A DNA stretch of 64,000 nt from Camellia lanceoleosa (taxonomy: Eukaryota; Streptophyta; Magnoliopsida; Ericales; Theaceae): positions 76,071,217-76,135,216 of the forward strand of contig CM045762.1 in the NCBI GenBank assembly GCA_025200525.1, read 5' to 3'. The notes below the pieces were generated by a model that was not told the origin of the DNA, made no database searches, and saw only the letters and a list, made by a program, of their open reading frames with translations. The position numbers were made by a program, and so were the translations under genes. Shown here piece by piece: positions 22,502-34,707 of this stretch. Every line of letters begins with the position of its first letter. Position 1 is the first letter of the stretch.

Positions 22502-23317
22502 TGAATAGAGGTGGACGATATAAAAACTAGTGTTGTTGAAGGAGTTTCAGCAAGTAATTTCAATTGTATTGAACTTGCTTTGCCTAATTTATTTTCTCAG
22601 TTAAGGTTGAGATACAAACAAAAGAGTATTAAGGTTGATAAAATATTCCCCCTTTGCGCACCCAATGCCAGTGGGCTGGTCAGAGTAAATATATATGATA
22701 GAAGGTTAGATAGTAGTGACAGTCTGCAGGCGTATTTTATTTTCCTTGTAGATTGTTAGTGCGAATTAGTTTATTATGGGAATGATTATTGTTCAATTAA
22801 CGACAAATATGTGTCATGGATGGTGAAGTATCGACTTGAAAATTCAAACATTAAAAAGGGTATTATGTATTGTAAAATGAAAGGGTATTTGAAGTATTTT
22901 ACGAGTGACATGTCAGAAGATGCGCAGATGAGGGCCCCATCTATTGTTGTTTTATCTAAAAAATATACAAATGATAATGTTGATGTTTGGCATTGTGCTC
23001 CAACCAAGTCCATTTCGATTCTGACTCGGACTATGTCTGTGGGTTTACTAGAGAGGCGAAAAGATTTGTTGTTAGGAGGTTTTAGGGAAAGTGGTTCAGT
23101 TATTCATGAACGGAGAGGTCGTCTAAGTTTGTCTGAGATTGATGTACACAGAGGTGGTGACGGAACTAGTGATGTTAATCCTGGTCCATTGATTTCGAAG
23201 GTTGGTGCTAGAAAAAAAGAAGTTGATCGGAGAGGATCAGTTGTTATGGATCCCACAACATTTTCTGATGTTTTACGAAATGTAATAATGAGTGTAAAAA
23301 ATAGTGATGTGACTTGA
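22502..23317 (+). pseudogene. Endogenous geminivirus-like movement protein (30K/BC1 type)
   Basis: One frame of about 269 codons is interrupted by a single TAG at 22757-22759. Visible signatures include VRVNIYDRRL and SLQAYFIF (before the stop), then KGYLKYF, RAPSIVVLSKKY and VDVWHC, which match the order and spacing of the begomovirus BC1-type cell-to-cell movement protein core. The start is degraded: the frame opens after TGA 22502-22504 and has GTG at 22511 but no ATG. Length is close to the roughly 290-300 residues usual for the family. It is virion-sense relative to the Rep-like gene, following the coat-like fragment. That gene order fits citlodaviruses, where a BC1-like protein is encoded on the virion strand, and not the BC1 position on begomovirus DNA-B. 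Confidence 0.8.
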
Positions 23318-23354
23318 GATGTAATAGTTGATGATAAGGGGAATGTAATAAGTA

Positions 23355-23360
23355 AATAAA
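23355..23360 (+). terminator. Polyadenylation-like signal between convergent viral genes
   Basis: aataaa lies 38 bp after the movement-protein stop, in the 68-bp gap before the Rep stop. Geminivirus convergent transcripts normally end in such a spot. Confidence 0.4.
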
Positions 23361-23385
23361 AGTTTGAGTGATTTCATAAATAAAA

Positions 23386-24250
23386 TTAATAAAATTTTTC
23401 ATTAATCATAACAGTGTTTACATTAATATCAAACCATTCTCTCATTTTTGGGAACATTGCATCTAACCAACTACTATCCCCATTAGTTAATATAATACAA
23501 GGAATTCCTCCTCTAATAGTGAGATCTGGTTGGAATTTAACAAATACATGAAAGTCTCTCTGGCAACCTACTAAATTCTTCATTAATTCGGTAAGGACTG
23601 TCGAGTACTTGATGTCATCTATGAAGTTGTAGATGACATCTTGATCGTAGTCCTTGAAGCTTATTCTGCCGGAGAAGTAATTGTGTTGTTCGAGACTTTT
23701 GACCCAAACAATTTTTCCTGTTCTTGAGGGTCCTTCAAGGTAGAGGGAAATTGGGCAGATGAGCCGCTGTTTCGGATCCTGTTATCAGAGGAGAAGAAGA
23801 GTTCTTCATCAGTACTAAACCGTGTATATTATTCCTGTGTATCCCTAATCTAATGTTGTCGTCTTCACTGTAAACAGAGAAACAATAATTTTGACATAGT
23901 TTGTATTTTACAAAATTCTGACTTACAAACAAAATATTATTTTCTGCCCATTTTTTTACTTCTTCATTTAAAAAAGAAAATGAATTAAAGGGGCTAGTAT
24001 ATGAGGGTCGCTCTTGTTTGTAATAATCCCTCAAAAATGTTTTTAATTGGGGATATTTTGTGACGTAATCGGTGGGACATCTTTCTTTGCAGAGTTTAAA
24101 GAATTGTTCATCCGTTTCTGCTTTTGTAAGTATTCCCCACCAGAGTTCATCTCTGTTCTTCAAAGAACTTTTCCCCTCAGATGAAAATTCTTCCCATTCT
24201 ACGAAGTCGCCCTCTTTTTGTATATACTGGGCCATTTTTTCATGTTTTCA
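23386..24250 (-). pseudogene. Endogenous geminivirus-like Rep (replication initiator) with intron, N-terminus missing
   Basis: Rep nicks the viral origin and acts as an SF3 helicase. Exon 1 (24235 down to 23927, 103 codons) starts at the third HUH motif region (YIQKEGDF, catalytic Tyr candidate) and continues through the oligomerisation region (CPTDYV). Exon 2 (23778 down to 23386, 130 codons plus stop) carries Walker A GPSRTGK, Walker B YNFIDDI and motif C GIPCIILTN. A GT...AG intron (23926-23779, 148 nt) joins them in phase. Both exons are open throughout, which is notable for an endogenous copy. About 100 N-terminal residues with HUH motifs I and II are missing: an in-frame TGA lies a few codons upstream of the ATG and nothing Rep-like is seen beyond. 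Spliced Rep is typical of mastre-, capula-, grablo- and citlodavirus-like lineages and not of begomoviruses. Confidence 0.88.
23779..23926 (-). other. Intron in the Rep-like gene
   Basis: On the minus strand it starts GTAAGT and ends ctgataacag. Its 148 nt exactly bring the frame of exon 1 into the helicase frame. An earlier AG (tttacag, giving 59 nt) would lead into an immediate stop, so the downstream acceptor is preferred. Confidence 0.7.
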
Positions 24251-26189
24251 CTGTAATCCTACTTTTTTATTTTAACTATTTATCTAAATACTATTCATTT
24301 TATGGAATGCTACATCAACAAATAAGATGGAGGGAAAGAATAATAAGGGTCAAATAGATTTTGACTAGCATTTGAAGGCTAGTTACATTTAGCTAGGTTG
24401 CAAGTTGAAAAAAATGTTTAATCATATAATACCTTGTCTATTGGAATTGAAAAAATTGAGTTATACTAGCCATTTTAATTAATAGATGTTATATGCCTAG
24501 TGGGTTGAAAAAACTCTTAGGCTATTAACAAAACACCAATGTTCCTGAGGCTTTCATTCTTATTCCAAGGTCGTGATGGAGCTCGGGTCAATCATAAGGA
24601 AGAGGAGGAAATTTCTTATCAGAATAAATCATAATATGATTGATGTGGAGCAATCAATACTCTTAACACCATCAAATAATTTCTTTGAAATTTGGGAGTG
24701 CTAAATATAATCTGAAATCTATATTATATCTCCTTTATTTTTAGCTCAATCCAATTTAAATTCTTAAATATGTGATTAGATTAGCTTTTATATGATTATG
24801 TAACAAAAAAGAAATTGATATGTAATAAGTAATGTCATTATAGGTAAATTAAGAAGTTGATTTGTAATAAGTAATGTCATTGTAGGTTAAATTATCCAAA
24901 ATTTAAATATGTAAATAAAAATCATTCTACATTTAGTTTACAACACACTAATTTTAAATCTATAGCCTTCACTTCACTTTCATAATAAAATTATGAGTCA
25001 ATTTTCATGGTATCTATAATTAGTCCTTTTCAATTTTAATGTCATTTTCTTCAACTGTAACTTGAAAGGTTAGAAAATATATTTTGTTGATCTATCTTGT
25101 TGTGATAAAAATAGAACAAAATCATTATAGAAAAAGAAATCATAAGAGAGAAACTAAACTCAACCATCATAAGATTGGTCTTCTTTCTTAAGGGTTGTTC
25201 CAAGGCCTCCCAAAATGGCATAGAAAATTAATTGACAAAAAAAAAAAAAAAAGAACAAAAAGATAGGCTTCAATTCAACAGTGAACCAAGGTTTAGGACT
25301 TGATAGCAAGTTGCAATAACCTCTAGAATCCTCGGGCAAGATGTGGCCGACCCAATCTCAAATGAGACTTTATCTATAACATATATATAAAAGAATGGAA
25401 GCTAGTAGGTCATTTTGAATCTAACGCATCGAATTGCCTTATTTACTCCACCTCGATTGTGGATGTTTCTATGAATCGGTTTGGTTTGTTTTTTTCTCCC
25501 CTATTTGCCCTGTTGGTTTTGGACCCTAGATATTTCTCCTTATCAGTTCATAGTTGGTTTGTTTTTGTTGTCTCTTGCTTTTCCAAGATGCAGAATCAAG
25601 CAAGTGAATCATTCTGAGTAATAAATTGGTATCCAGAAATTATGTGGTTCTAATTTTCCAATCTACAAATCACCGATTGTCTTGCACATGGTTTGCATCA
25701 ACTGGCCAAGTGTATAGGATTGTATATACCTTGTGCTGCTGATGTTGGTACTATCTACATCTGTAGCAAACAAAATAACCGGTATGCTCATCTTCTCTGT
25801 CTGTCTCTCTCTCTGTTTATATTCCTGTCTTATGCCTTCTTCTATTTAATGTTATTATACATTCATGGCTTATTTTATTGATGTTGTGTTGTTTTTTATG
25901 AGATGATTTGTCCATCATGTGTTTGCAAATATGTTTGACTAAGAAATTGAGATGTTTTGGCTTATACACATTGTTCACCATGTGTTTGATAATAAGCCTG
26001 AACCACAAATTGAATTAAAAAATCAGAAGAGAACAAAATTGATTTGAGACACAAAGTTGTCATGGTTTCCATACATTGTTCACCATGTGTTTAATAATGA
26101 ATCACAAAATCAGAAGAGAACAAAAAAAAAAAAAATTGAAACACAAAGTCAGGAGAGAACAAAACCGATTTGATAAAATCCTAAGAAGA
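24251..26189. other. Non-coding, no gene recognised
   Basis: AT-rich DNA between the viral segment and the second helicase. A short tandem duplication (gtaataagtaatgtcatt at about 24822 and 24865) and a dispersed direct repeat around gttcaccatgtgtttgataa (about 25973 and 26081) are visible. An opening near 25693 encodes no recognisable domain. No viral or Helitron boundary could be fixed here. Confidence 0.5.
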
Positions 26190-27575
26190 GCAAAGATATT
26201 GAAGCTGAACTAAACGTACCAATATCTGATGAAGATCTTGCCACCATAAATCTATTAAACAATGAACAACGAATAGCATATAACATCATTATGCATCATA
26301 TCAATAAAAAAATTGGCAGATGTTTCTTTATTGATGGCCCTGGTGGTACAGGAAAGACTTTTTTATATAAAGCGCTACTAACTACATTATGATCCAAAGG
26401 ATTAATAGTGCTAGCAACAGCAAGTACTGGCATTACAACTTCTAACCTTCCAGGTGGTCGTACTATCCATTCACGCTTTAAAATCCCACTAGATGCAGAC
26501 AATTACTCTGGTTGTAATGTTGGCAAACAAAGCTTTTTAGCCACTCTTATTCGAAAAGCAAAATTGATTATTTGGGATGAAGCATCAATGTCTAAAAAAC
26601 AAAGTATTGAAGCTTTTGAAAGCATGCTTCGTGACATGTGCTTTAATGAAAATCGTTTTGCTGACAAAGTTGTAGTTTTTGGTGGCGATTTTCGTCAAGT
26701 CTTACCAGTTACTCCTCGAGCTACACGCGAAGAATGCATTAATAATAGTTTAGTGGAATCAATATTGTGGCTGAATTTTCACACTCTTCATCTCACTGAA
26801 AATATGCGAGTCTTGCATGATCCACAATTTTGCGAATTCCTTCTACAAGTAGGCTATAGCAATGGCAATGGCAATGAAACAAATACAGATGAAGAAATTA
26901 TCACCATACCTGAAGATATGCTTGCTACCATTGAAAATGAAATTAATCCTACGCAAAATCTAATAGATTCCATTTATCCAAATTTCAAAAAAATGCTACT
27001 AATTCTACATACTTAACATCGCGTGCTATTTTAACTCCAACAATTAAATTTGTCGACAAAATTAATTTAACTTTGATCAATAGATTTCTAGGCAAGTTAC
27101 ACAAATATACTAGCTTCGACAAGCCAACATAAGACAACCAACACAGTTGTCAACTAGAATTCCTTCATAGCTTAACCCCAAATGGAATGCCTCCTCATGA
27201 ATTACATTTAAAAGAACATTGTCCAATCATGCTCCTTCGAAACATAGATCCATTTGCTAGAATGTGAAATGGTATCCGGCTGATATGCAAAGCCCCAAAA
27301 TCTAATGTCATCCATGCAGAAATTGAAACAAACCATTACAAAGGCCGCCCTGTTTTCATTCCTAGAATCCCACTACAACCAGCAAAAGCAGACAACTTCT
27401 CATTCCCCTTCAAACGTAAACAATTTTCAATGCGATCTTGCTTTGCAATGACAATTAACAAATCTCAAGAAAAACATTAGGCAATGTACGCATATATCTT
27501 TCTTAACCTGTTTTTTCTCATGGCCAATTATATGTCGCACTTTCTCGAGCACAACGTAGTACCAACAGGTAACTC
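26190..27575 (+). pseudogene. Helitron PIF1-like helicase, truncated
   Basis: The frame from about 26190 to 27013 carries an LNNEQR motif (about 26250), Walker A GPGGTGKTF (about 26336), Walker B LIIWDEAS (about 26562) and GGDFRQVLPV (about 26682). One TGA near 26390 interrupts it. After a frameshift near 27000, later helicase motifs appear with further stops: PIMLLRN (about 27220), MTINKSQ (about 27450) and [10 protein letters not shown] (about 27520). No Rep nuclease domain precedes it, so the gene is 5'-truncated. It is distinct from the helicase at 18-20 kb, with clearly different sequence around Walker A and B. Confidence 0.85.
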
Positions 27576-27733
27576 TTCTAATCAAATCTCCTAACCAAAG
27601 AATTCATTCACATAACCAAACAAGAAATGTTGTGTACAAAAATTTTCTTAAAAAAACATTACAGGTATACAAATTGTATTGCACACAAAAATAATTCAAA
27701 AAAAATTACTAATTCATTATCTTTCTCCAACAG

Positions 27734-30120
27734 AAATGGCAAACAATATGATAAGAATAGACCAGTTGACAGATCATACTAGAACTTGAAAAGCCCAACT
27801 TCGTGTGGTAGAAAAGCAAGCACCACATACTCCCAAATCTGGCACAACAATTCAGCGACTCATTTTTGCCGGCACTAAGGTACATTTTTTATATTATATT
27901 CAAAGTGGATTACCTAAGATACAATTTCAAGTACAAATATTTACTTACTAATTATGTAACTATTCAATCTCTAGGCTTTAAAATCCAAGAAACTTGTTTT
28001 GGAGATGACATTGCAGCATTTGATGCGCTATTACATGTGCATAAATCATATTACTTTTCAAATGGCGGAATCAGACGTATTGATCCTCGACATAGAATTG
28101 TCGATAAAAATATCCAAATCATGTTAAATTCAAGAATATCAATTGAGAATGTCAGTGAGCCAGCCGAAGCACCAACTAAGGAACCATACAATTTCACCAA
28201 AATATCAAGCACATCAAGATTTGTAGAGACAAACATACATTTCGGTAGGAAAAAGATAACATGTCCACATAAATGATTTATGCAAGATAATATCATCTCA
28301 TTAGATATTCACAAAAGCAAACAAACTAATCCCTCTTACTCAATTTTGATAGATATAGTTGTACTTGTCATACATGTTCTACCAAGTTGTACTATCATAA
28401 AGCGCATGGATGGTACCTCAGCTTAAGTTCGAGATCTCCTACTCCTTGATGAATGTAAGCTCATTACATGTTAGTAAATACAAATTCAAATGAATTTAAC
28501 AAAATCTTAATGAATACTATTACACCACTAAATATATAAAAAAGAAAAAACAAAAACAAAAACACAAACAAAAGCATTACATAACATATTTGTATTATGC
28601 TATTTCTTTTTCTTCTTTGCAGCTTGCATCCTATCAAACTATCAGCATGTGATGAATTTACTAGCAATGAATGTGAGTAAATTGTATCAAATATTACGCA
28701 GCAGCCAACTGTTATCATGACCAAGTTAAGAGCAACACAATTTAACGGTAACTTACCATTTCTTCTCTGCTCAACAACTTTGTGTACATTATTGTTTGCT
28801 TAATATGTTTCACCAATTGTCACACTAAGATAAGACAAAATTATTTTAAATACAAAATGTCATGGAGTTTTCACATTTCTATTTACATTTCAATTTCTCA
28901 TTATATCATAAATATCATATCATTTCTTTTGAAGACACTGTAATATAACCATATGTTCTTTTAATAATATGTTTACACCATCACAACATTTGTTCATAAT
29001 TCTCATAGTATAATTCAATTTGGTTTATAAATTTGTTATAAGGTTCTTTTAAATAACATAACATTATATAAAACTCACATTTTCAAATACAATTGTCTTA
29101 CTTATAGGTTGTTCCCTGTCAACTACTCATGTAACTAAATTCATTTTCGACACTAGCATTCCAAAACTGCATGCTCTATAAATCTAGTATATTCAAAATA
29201 ATATTTCTAAGTTTCCAATTTCAAACTACATAAACTAATAGTTATACCATTTGATGCATGCAGGAAAGAAACTAGTCGACTGAAGATTGAAGAAGTTCAT
29301 GCCTACAAAGAAATACTTCTTCCTTCCCCCACAACACCATCTTCTGAAAATTTTGAAATAGTTGACATCAATAGTTTGCCATTACAACAGGTATATTTAG
29401 AATGCATTTCACATTATCGAATATTGAAAACAAGTTTATGTGTCCACAAAAAATATATATATATAGATATATACATATACATATATACGTACACATACAC
29501 ATATTAAATGTACAACTATTTTTATGACAATTAGGGCAATGTTTGGATCAAAGGCAAAATCAGTGCAGATCTATTAACACAACAGCCTTGGTATATTGCT
29601 TGCAACAAATGCAATCAAAGCACCATTAACAACATAGGAACAATATTCAACTACTTAGAATGCAATGCAGATGCATGCATCTGCATGCATAACAACACCA
29701 AGGTATAAATCAATTTGTTCAAGTTTTATTTATGATTGGTGCATTTTCTTAATTAGATTGCATTATCAAATTTACTTGAACTATGTTTATCTTGTCAACA
29801 AACTGGTTTTGCAATTAATGATTAATCTTGATTTTTTCTTGTTTGATTTTTTAAGATTGCAATGAATCTAGAAATTTAGTTGAACTATAGTAATCTTTAG
29901 CGGTTTAATTTTTTGGTTCACTTTATTTCAAATTTCTTAAAAATTGAGTTCCATTTCTCTTATTCACCTTATTTGATTCCAATATCTTGGATTGATACAG
30001 ATGCATCTTAGAACAGAAATAACAGACAATAGTGGCACTCTACAAGTCCCTATATTTGGCGCCTAAGCAGAAAAACTAATAGGCTATTCCACAGAAAATT
30101 TGAGCCAACTTAGCACAAAG
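27734..30120 (+). pseudogene. RPA1-like (replication protein A large subunit) pseudogene, six exons
   Basis: Single-stranded-DNA-binding OB-fold protein of the kind often carried by plant Helitrons. Exons inferred from AG/GT borders and coding resemblance: 27734-27879 (RLIFAGTK), 27975-28454 (IQETCFGDDIAAF and RIDPRHRIVDKNIQIMLN), 28623-28747 (SACDEFTSNE), 29264-29390, 29535-29702 (zinc-finger-like WYIACNKC ... CNADAC) and 30001-30120 (LRTEITDNSGTLQVPIFGA). The Cys4-type finger in exon 5 corresponds to the C-terminal domain of RPA1. Breaks: TGA in exon 1, TGA at about 28274 and other stops in exon 2, TAA in the last exon. The last exon's donor reads GC. Confidence 0.75.
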
Positions 30121-32375
30121 GCAAGTATTCTATTATCTTTATCATCAAAATGAGAGGGCCCACAAATATGAATATCATGAAAACATTATCCACATACTTA
30201 ACATATTGTAAACTAACACAATAAAATTTTATTTTATATGCATGGCCACATCGAAATACTAGCTGCAATGAATATCAACTGCAAAGAAAAAGAATAATAC
30301 ATCAAGCTTGCTCCAATAGCCACAAGTAGCAGGTCATCTAGGACAAACAAGTGGACTGTCAGACAAGCTTGCTCCTAATAGTCTACAACACATAGATATG
30401 TTATATACAGACATATCTATATACATATCTGCTAATAGTCTACTCATAATATATATATATATATATACATAACTATATATTATAACTAGACATATTTGTG
30501 TATATGTATACTAGCACTCTACTCCTAATATATGTGTTGTATGCAGTATACATGTGCTATGAACATAATTGTTATAGATATGAAAATTTGACAACATTTA
30601 AAAAAAAAAACAGAAAAATAAAAATATTAGTAAAAACAAAAACAATATATATACTAACCTATATACAAACAAAACAAAAAATTCTCCTATTTGCTGTAAA
30701 ACAAATAAAATTATAAATATGCTGTAAAAAAATGCAACACATCACATTACCTCTTCTTGAAGTAACCTTGCTTCATGTTCTCTTTAATGAATGTGAGAAG
30801 TGGCTGCTACTATTTTTGGTTTGAACATGCTCAAGGATTGCAAGTGATTGGGGTTTGTAATGCTTCTGATATTGGGAATATGCTTGTTGCTCTGTTCCTT
30901 GTCATTTTGGTGTTTGCTTTTGGGGTGCTAATAGAAATAGAAGCTATTTGGCTGTTACTGATTTCAGTTTGAACATGCTTATGCTGCTGCAAATGTAGCA
31001 GAACACTCATGAAAACTGCTTTCTTGAAGGGACAATCTGTGGCCGTTGGGAGTTTAGAAGTGTTCCATTCTTTTATTTTTGTTTTCATTTATCTTGTTGG
31101 ACCTATAGTGACATTGCAATGGTGATTCTATTACAAACCATTAAGGTGTCAAGTAGAATAGCCCCCACATGTAGCAAATCTGCTACAAATTATAAATTTT
31201 GTCTTAGCAATTTCTCTATATACAAAATGCAGTCTAGCTTTAAATTGATTTCCAAAACCCAAACCAAAAAAAAAAAAAAAAAAAAATTTCTTCTCATATC
31301 AGCATTAAAAATTACATGTTAGATATATTTTCAAAAATTCAAAAAAAAAAAAAAATACTACATTAATTTATTTTTCTTGTAAAATAATTTGGAAACAATG
31401 TTTATGAAAAAAAATTATGTTCAATTATTAATGTACTCAAATTAACTTAGTATTTTTTGTACACACAACTTCAATCCATCAATAAAATTTTAAATTATAC
31501 CTTTGATAGCATATATAAAAAATTAAAAGACATTAAATTAAATCTCACATTCCAATTTAAAGAAAAACCTAGTTTTCATTAAATGAAGAATGAATCAAAT
31601 TTTACATCAGATTTTCAAACATTTTTTTCGCCAATTAAATTTCATAAAATTATTAACACATAAAGAGTTGGACACCAAATTTTCAACAAAAATTCCTAAA
31701 AAAAATAAAATTGGAATAATAAAATAATTGTTCAAAATATTTTGATCAAATTTGGATAAAAGAATCAAAATAATATATATCGAACAATTATTTTTTGATA
31801 AATTTTTCTTTACTTACCTATATTCCACTTAGTGAAATTTATTTTCTTATATTGCAATAAATTTTTTAGATAATATAGTTACCAAAATACATCTAACAAT
31901 AATAAAATGAAGCATACGTTAATAGTCATGTCCACATTGTGAACATTCTATGACATCAACATTCAAATCATGAAATTTATTTAATACAAATGTTCATGCT
32001 ACTAAGAGTTAATTTTTTTTTATAAAAATAAAAAAATACATTAAATAGCTTAAATATAAAGAATAAATTCTCAAAAATTAAATGCTAAAAATAATAACAC
32101 TTAAAAAAATATGGAAAAAAAAAACTCTCAAAAAATTCACCTATATTCAAATATAATGAAACATTACAATAAAATATAACTAAGTAAAGTTATGAATTAA
32201 TTAATTTCACCAACACAACAACTTAGAACAAAATACATCTTGTAAATAATATCTTAAATGATTACAAATATTGTCAAATAACTTGAATTAAAAAATACTA
32301 GCACATTAATATTCTAAAGACCAAAAAAAGAAAACACCACACAAATTGACTTGTCCCTTCTACTTCCATCGTGTA
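30121..32375. other. Non-coding, AT-rich
   Basis: Holds (AT)n/TA-rich tracts (about 30444-30470), an A-homopolymer (31266-31285) and no recognisable gene. A 64-codon opening at 30775-30972 encodes a hydrophobic peptide without similarity I can name. Confidence 0.5.
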
Positions 32376-32719
32376 CAAAGAAAACAACAATCTATAACTC
32401 GCCAACCAAAGCTTTTTAGATATACTGCTACACTTTAGAGTTCCAAGGATTTGATGGGTGAAGCGGTGAAGGCTATCTCATGTCTGCTACACTTAAGAGT
32501 TCTTTCAACTATAATCTTGCAATCTCAATGTATATATATAGAAACACATGTACAGTATTTCTGTATGTTTTAGATTCTCAAACAACAGGTATGTTTTTTT
32601 TCTTCTTCTTTTGATGTGTGTTCTTCTTTTTTTCCTCCTTGTGAAAAAAATTTGCTCACCACATGTTCGATTATATGTTCTATTCTTTTGCCCTTTTTGA
32701 TTTCGTATAATTTGCTACC
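32376..32719. repeat. 344-bp host segment, left copy, flanking the gypsy insertion
   Basis: caaagaaaacaacaa ... tttgctacc. The same 344 bp occurs at 48883-49226 with about ten substitutions. The left copy runs directly into the LTR of the gypsy element. The right copy continues into aattggtgtc, which is therefore the pre-insertion sequence. Confidence 0.9.
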
Positions 32720-33753
32720 TGTACGGGAAAGAAATAAACCTTCTCGTATAATCCTGTTGATCAAGTCTGCGCTCCTCCGTACGTCGTCGCTTTACTCCCT
32801 GAAAACACAAACGTGAGCTAGCCGGTGGGTGTGTGCCGGAAACCTCTCCGATGCCTAAGTCAACAAAATAGACAAGTAGACAAAAGCTCTGTGTATTCGG
32901 AAATCAAAGTTGTGTTACCTCTTCATAGGTGATGTTGTGAGTTTTTATAGGTTCCGTGTGGCACAATCTAATAGGACTCTTACTCCTCCACGTAGAGTCC
33001 TCCTAGGATTCATACTCCTAAAAGATAATGCTTATCCTTTATCACCCCCCTCACTGCTTAAACCAAGTAAGATGGTTTTACCATGGCCGGATTCCAATAT
33101 GATCGAAGTAAGCATGGCTATGCTAAGTTGCAGAATAGACCGAACTATACTTAGTTTGGTTCTTCCTTTTACTGCTCTTACTTCGGTTCTAATTGTACAA
33201 ACCGTGCTAATAATTTCCTATGCTTGACCGAGCTAGTTTGTGCTACGCCGCGACCGGACTAACTCTGAGTGTGGTAACCTGGCGACCGAGTTATCTGCAG
33301 TACTCTCCTGGGCCGAGATAACGAGAGGTTCTCTGGGACCAGTCTAACTCAAGGCCGTCTGAGACCGGACTAAGGTCAAGGCCTTGGGACCGGTCTAACT
33401 TTCAAAGCCTTTTTAATGTGTCCTTCATGTCGTGGCCCATAACGGCCCATGGCCCAGCTCGGCCCAATTTTTACTTAAATTATCCTCTCAATTGCTCCTT
33501 AATTCCATCTGCATAGCGTGATAGGGATTACCTGCCTATCAGCCGAGCTAAAGTTTTTAAGCCTTTCCAACTGAGCTAAAGCCATTTAGCCTTTCCAGCC
33601 GAGCTAATTTCGCACCGTGCTCTGCATGTCCGGTCAAAACGTCTCTTTAGAATCATAGCAACTGAATCGCTTCTTATTACGTATACACGTAGTAGACTCT
33701 GATTAGCCAGGTATAGCTGTCACGCCGTCTTCGTGTCTCGCATTTTTTGAACA
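32720..33753 (-). repeat. 3' LTR of the gypsy element (inner boundary inferred)
   Basis: The outer end on the plus strand is TGTACGGGAAAG, directly after ctacc. The first 675 bp match 48206-48882. The inner boundary was placed at ...aaca (33753) because the adjoining sequence, read on the minus strand, is purine-rich (aaggacgaaaaggcgggaac), like a polypurine tract, and is followed by TG. This end is uncertain because the other LTR is truncated. Confidence 0.6.
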
Positions 33754-34707
33754 GTTCCCGCCTTTTCGTCCTTCCATCTACACAAAACAAACCCTTTGCT
33801 TTTTTGAATCACTACTCATCTCCTTCTCTCTCTTTTCGAACCTCCACTGTCCTTCAACCTTAAAACTGTGAAGCTCGTGTTTTGCTGCTGCCGTTTGCTC
33901 CCATCCTCTGGGCTGTTCGATCTTCATCAGGTAAGCATTATAAATCTGTTCTATTTTTTTTGTTTTCGTTCTTGTTCAATCCATTGTATTTTGTTTTGTG
34001 TGTTTTTGCAAAACACATTTTTTTTCCATTTTTGCTTTGCCTTGCGTCTTCTGAAAAAAACTTATAAGAACCACTTGAATTTCATTAAACAATCTGTAGG
34101 ACACTGGAGTTAATCCAAAATCATAATATAACTGAACTAAAAAGTAGTTTGTAGTTGACGTTAAACCAGCCTGACTAATTAACTGAACTAGAACTCCATG
34201 CTATGCCATTAGTTTCAAGAAATAAAACCTCCTTGTGATTCAACTAGCCGATCTTTTGAACTGTACTAGGTCTATGCAATACTATGTTTGAAAGCCTAAA
34301 CCACGACCGAGCTATGACTGGGGCTAAACCAGCCTTTGTTGTTCAACCGAACTACGAGTGCTGCCCCTAGAGGCTCAACCGGGCTAACAAAACCCTTGCA
34401 CGAACTGAGAAAACGAACCCTTTGTACAAACCGAGATACCAAATCCCTAGTGCAAACCGAGATAACCAAACCCTTGCTCAAACCGGGCTAAGACACGTAG
34501 CATTTCACATAGCCGAGCTAAGATTTGATATATCTTGCCTTTATTTCTCTTTAGTACGGTCCAACGGTCTGTGCTTAACACCTTTGTTTTTTCACTTTAC
34601 AGACTTTAGGTTGCCTAGGCCCTCCTTTGAGTGCTCAACCGAGCTACTCAGCCCACTTCTGCGACCGAGCTAACACTCAGCTTAATTTATACATAACTTA
34701 AGACTAA
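33754..34707 (+). other. Leader of the antisense ORF, with dispersed ACCGAGCTAA-like motif
   Basis: Non-coding sequence between the inferred LTR boundary and the ATG at 34708. It contains many variants of accgagctaa (for example 34303, 34340, 34378, 34430, 34456, 34482, 34512, 34638, 34663), continuing a series from the adjacent LTR. Confidence 0.5.

Noticed and set aside
23868..23926. Alternative 59-nt intron in the Rep-like gene
   Set aside because: Splicing at this nearer acceptor leads straight into a stop; the 148-nt intron joins both exons in frame.
30775..30972. 65-codon hydrophobic frame
   Set aside because: Membrane-like composition only; no similarity, no neighbours supporting a gene.
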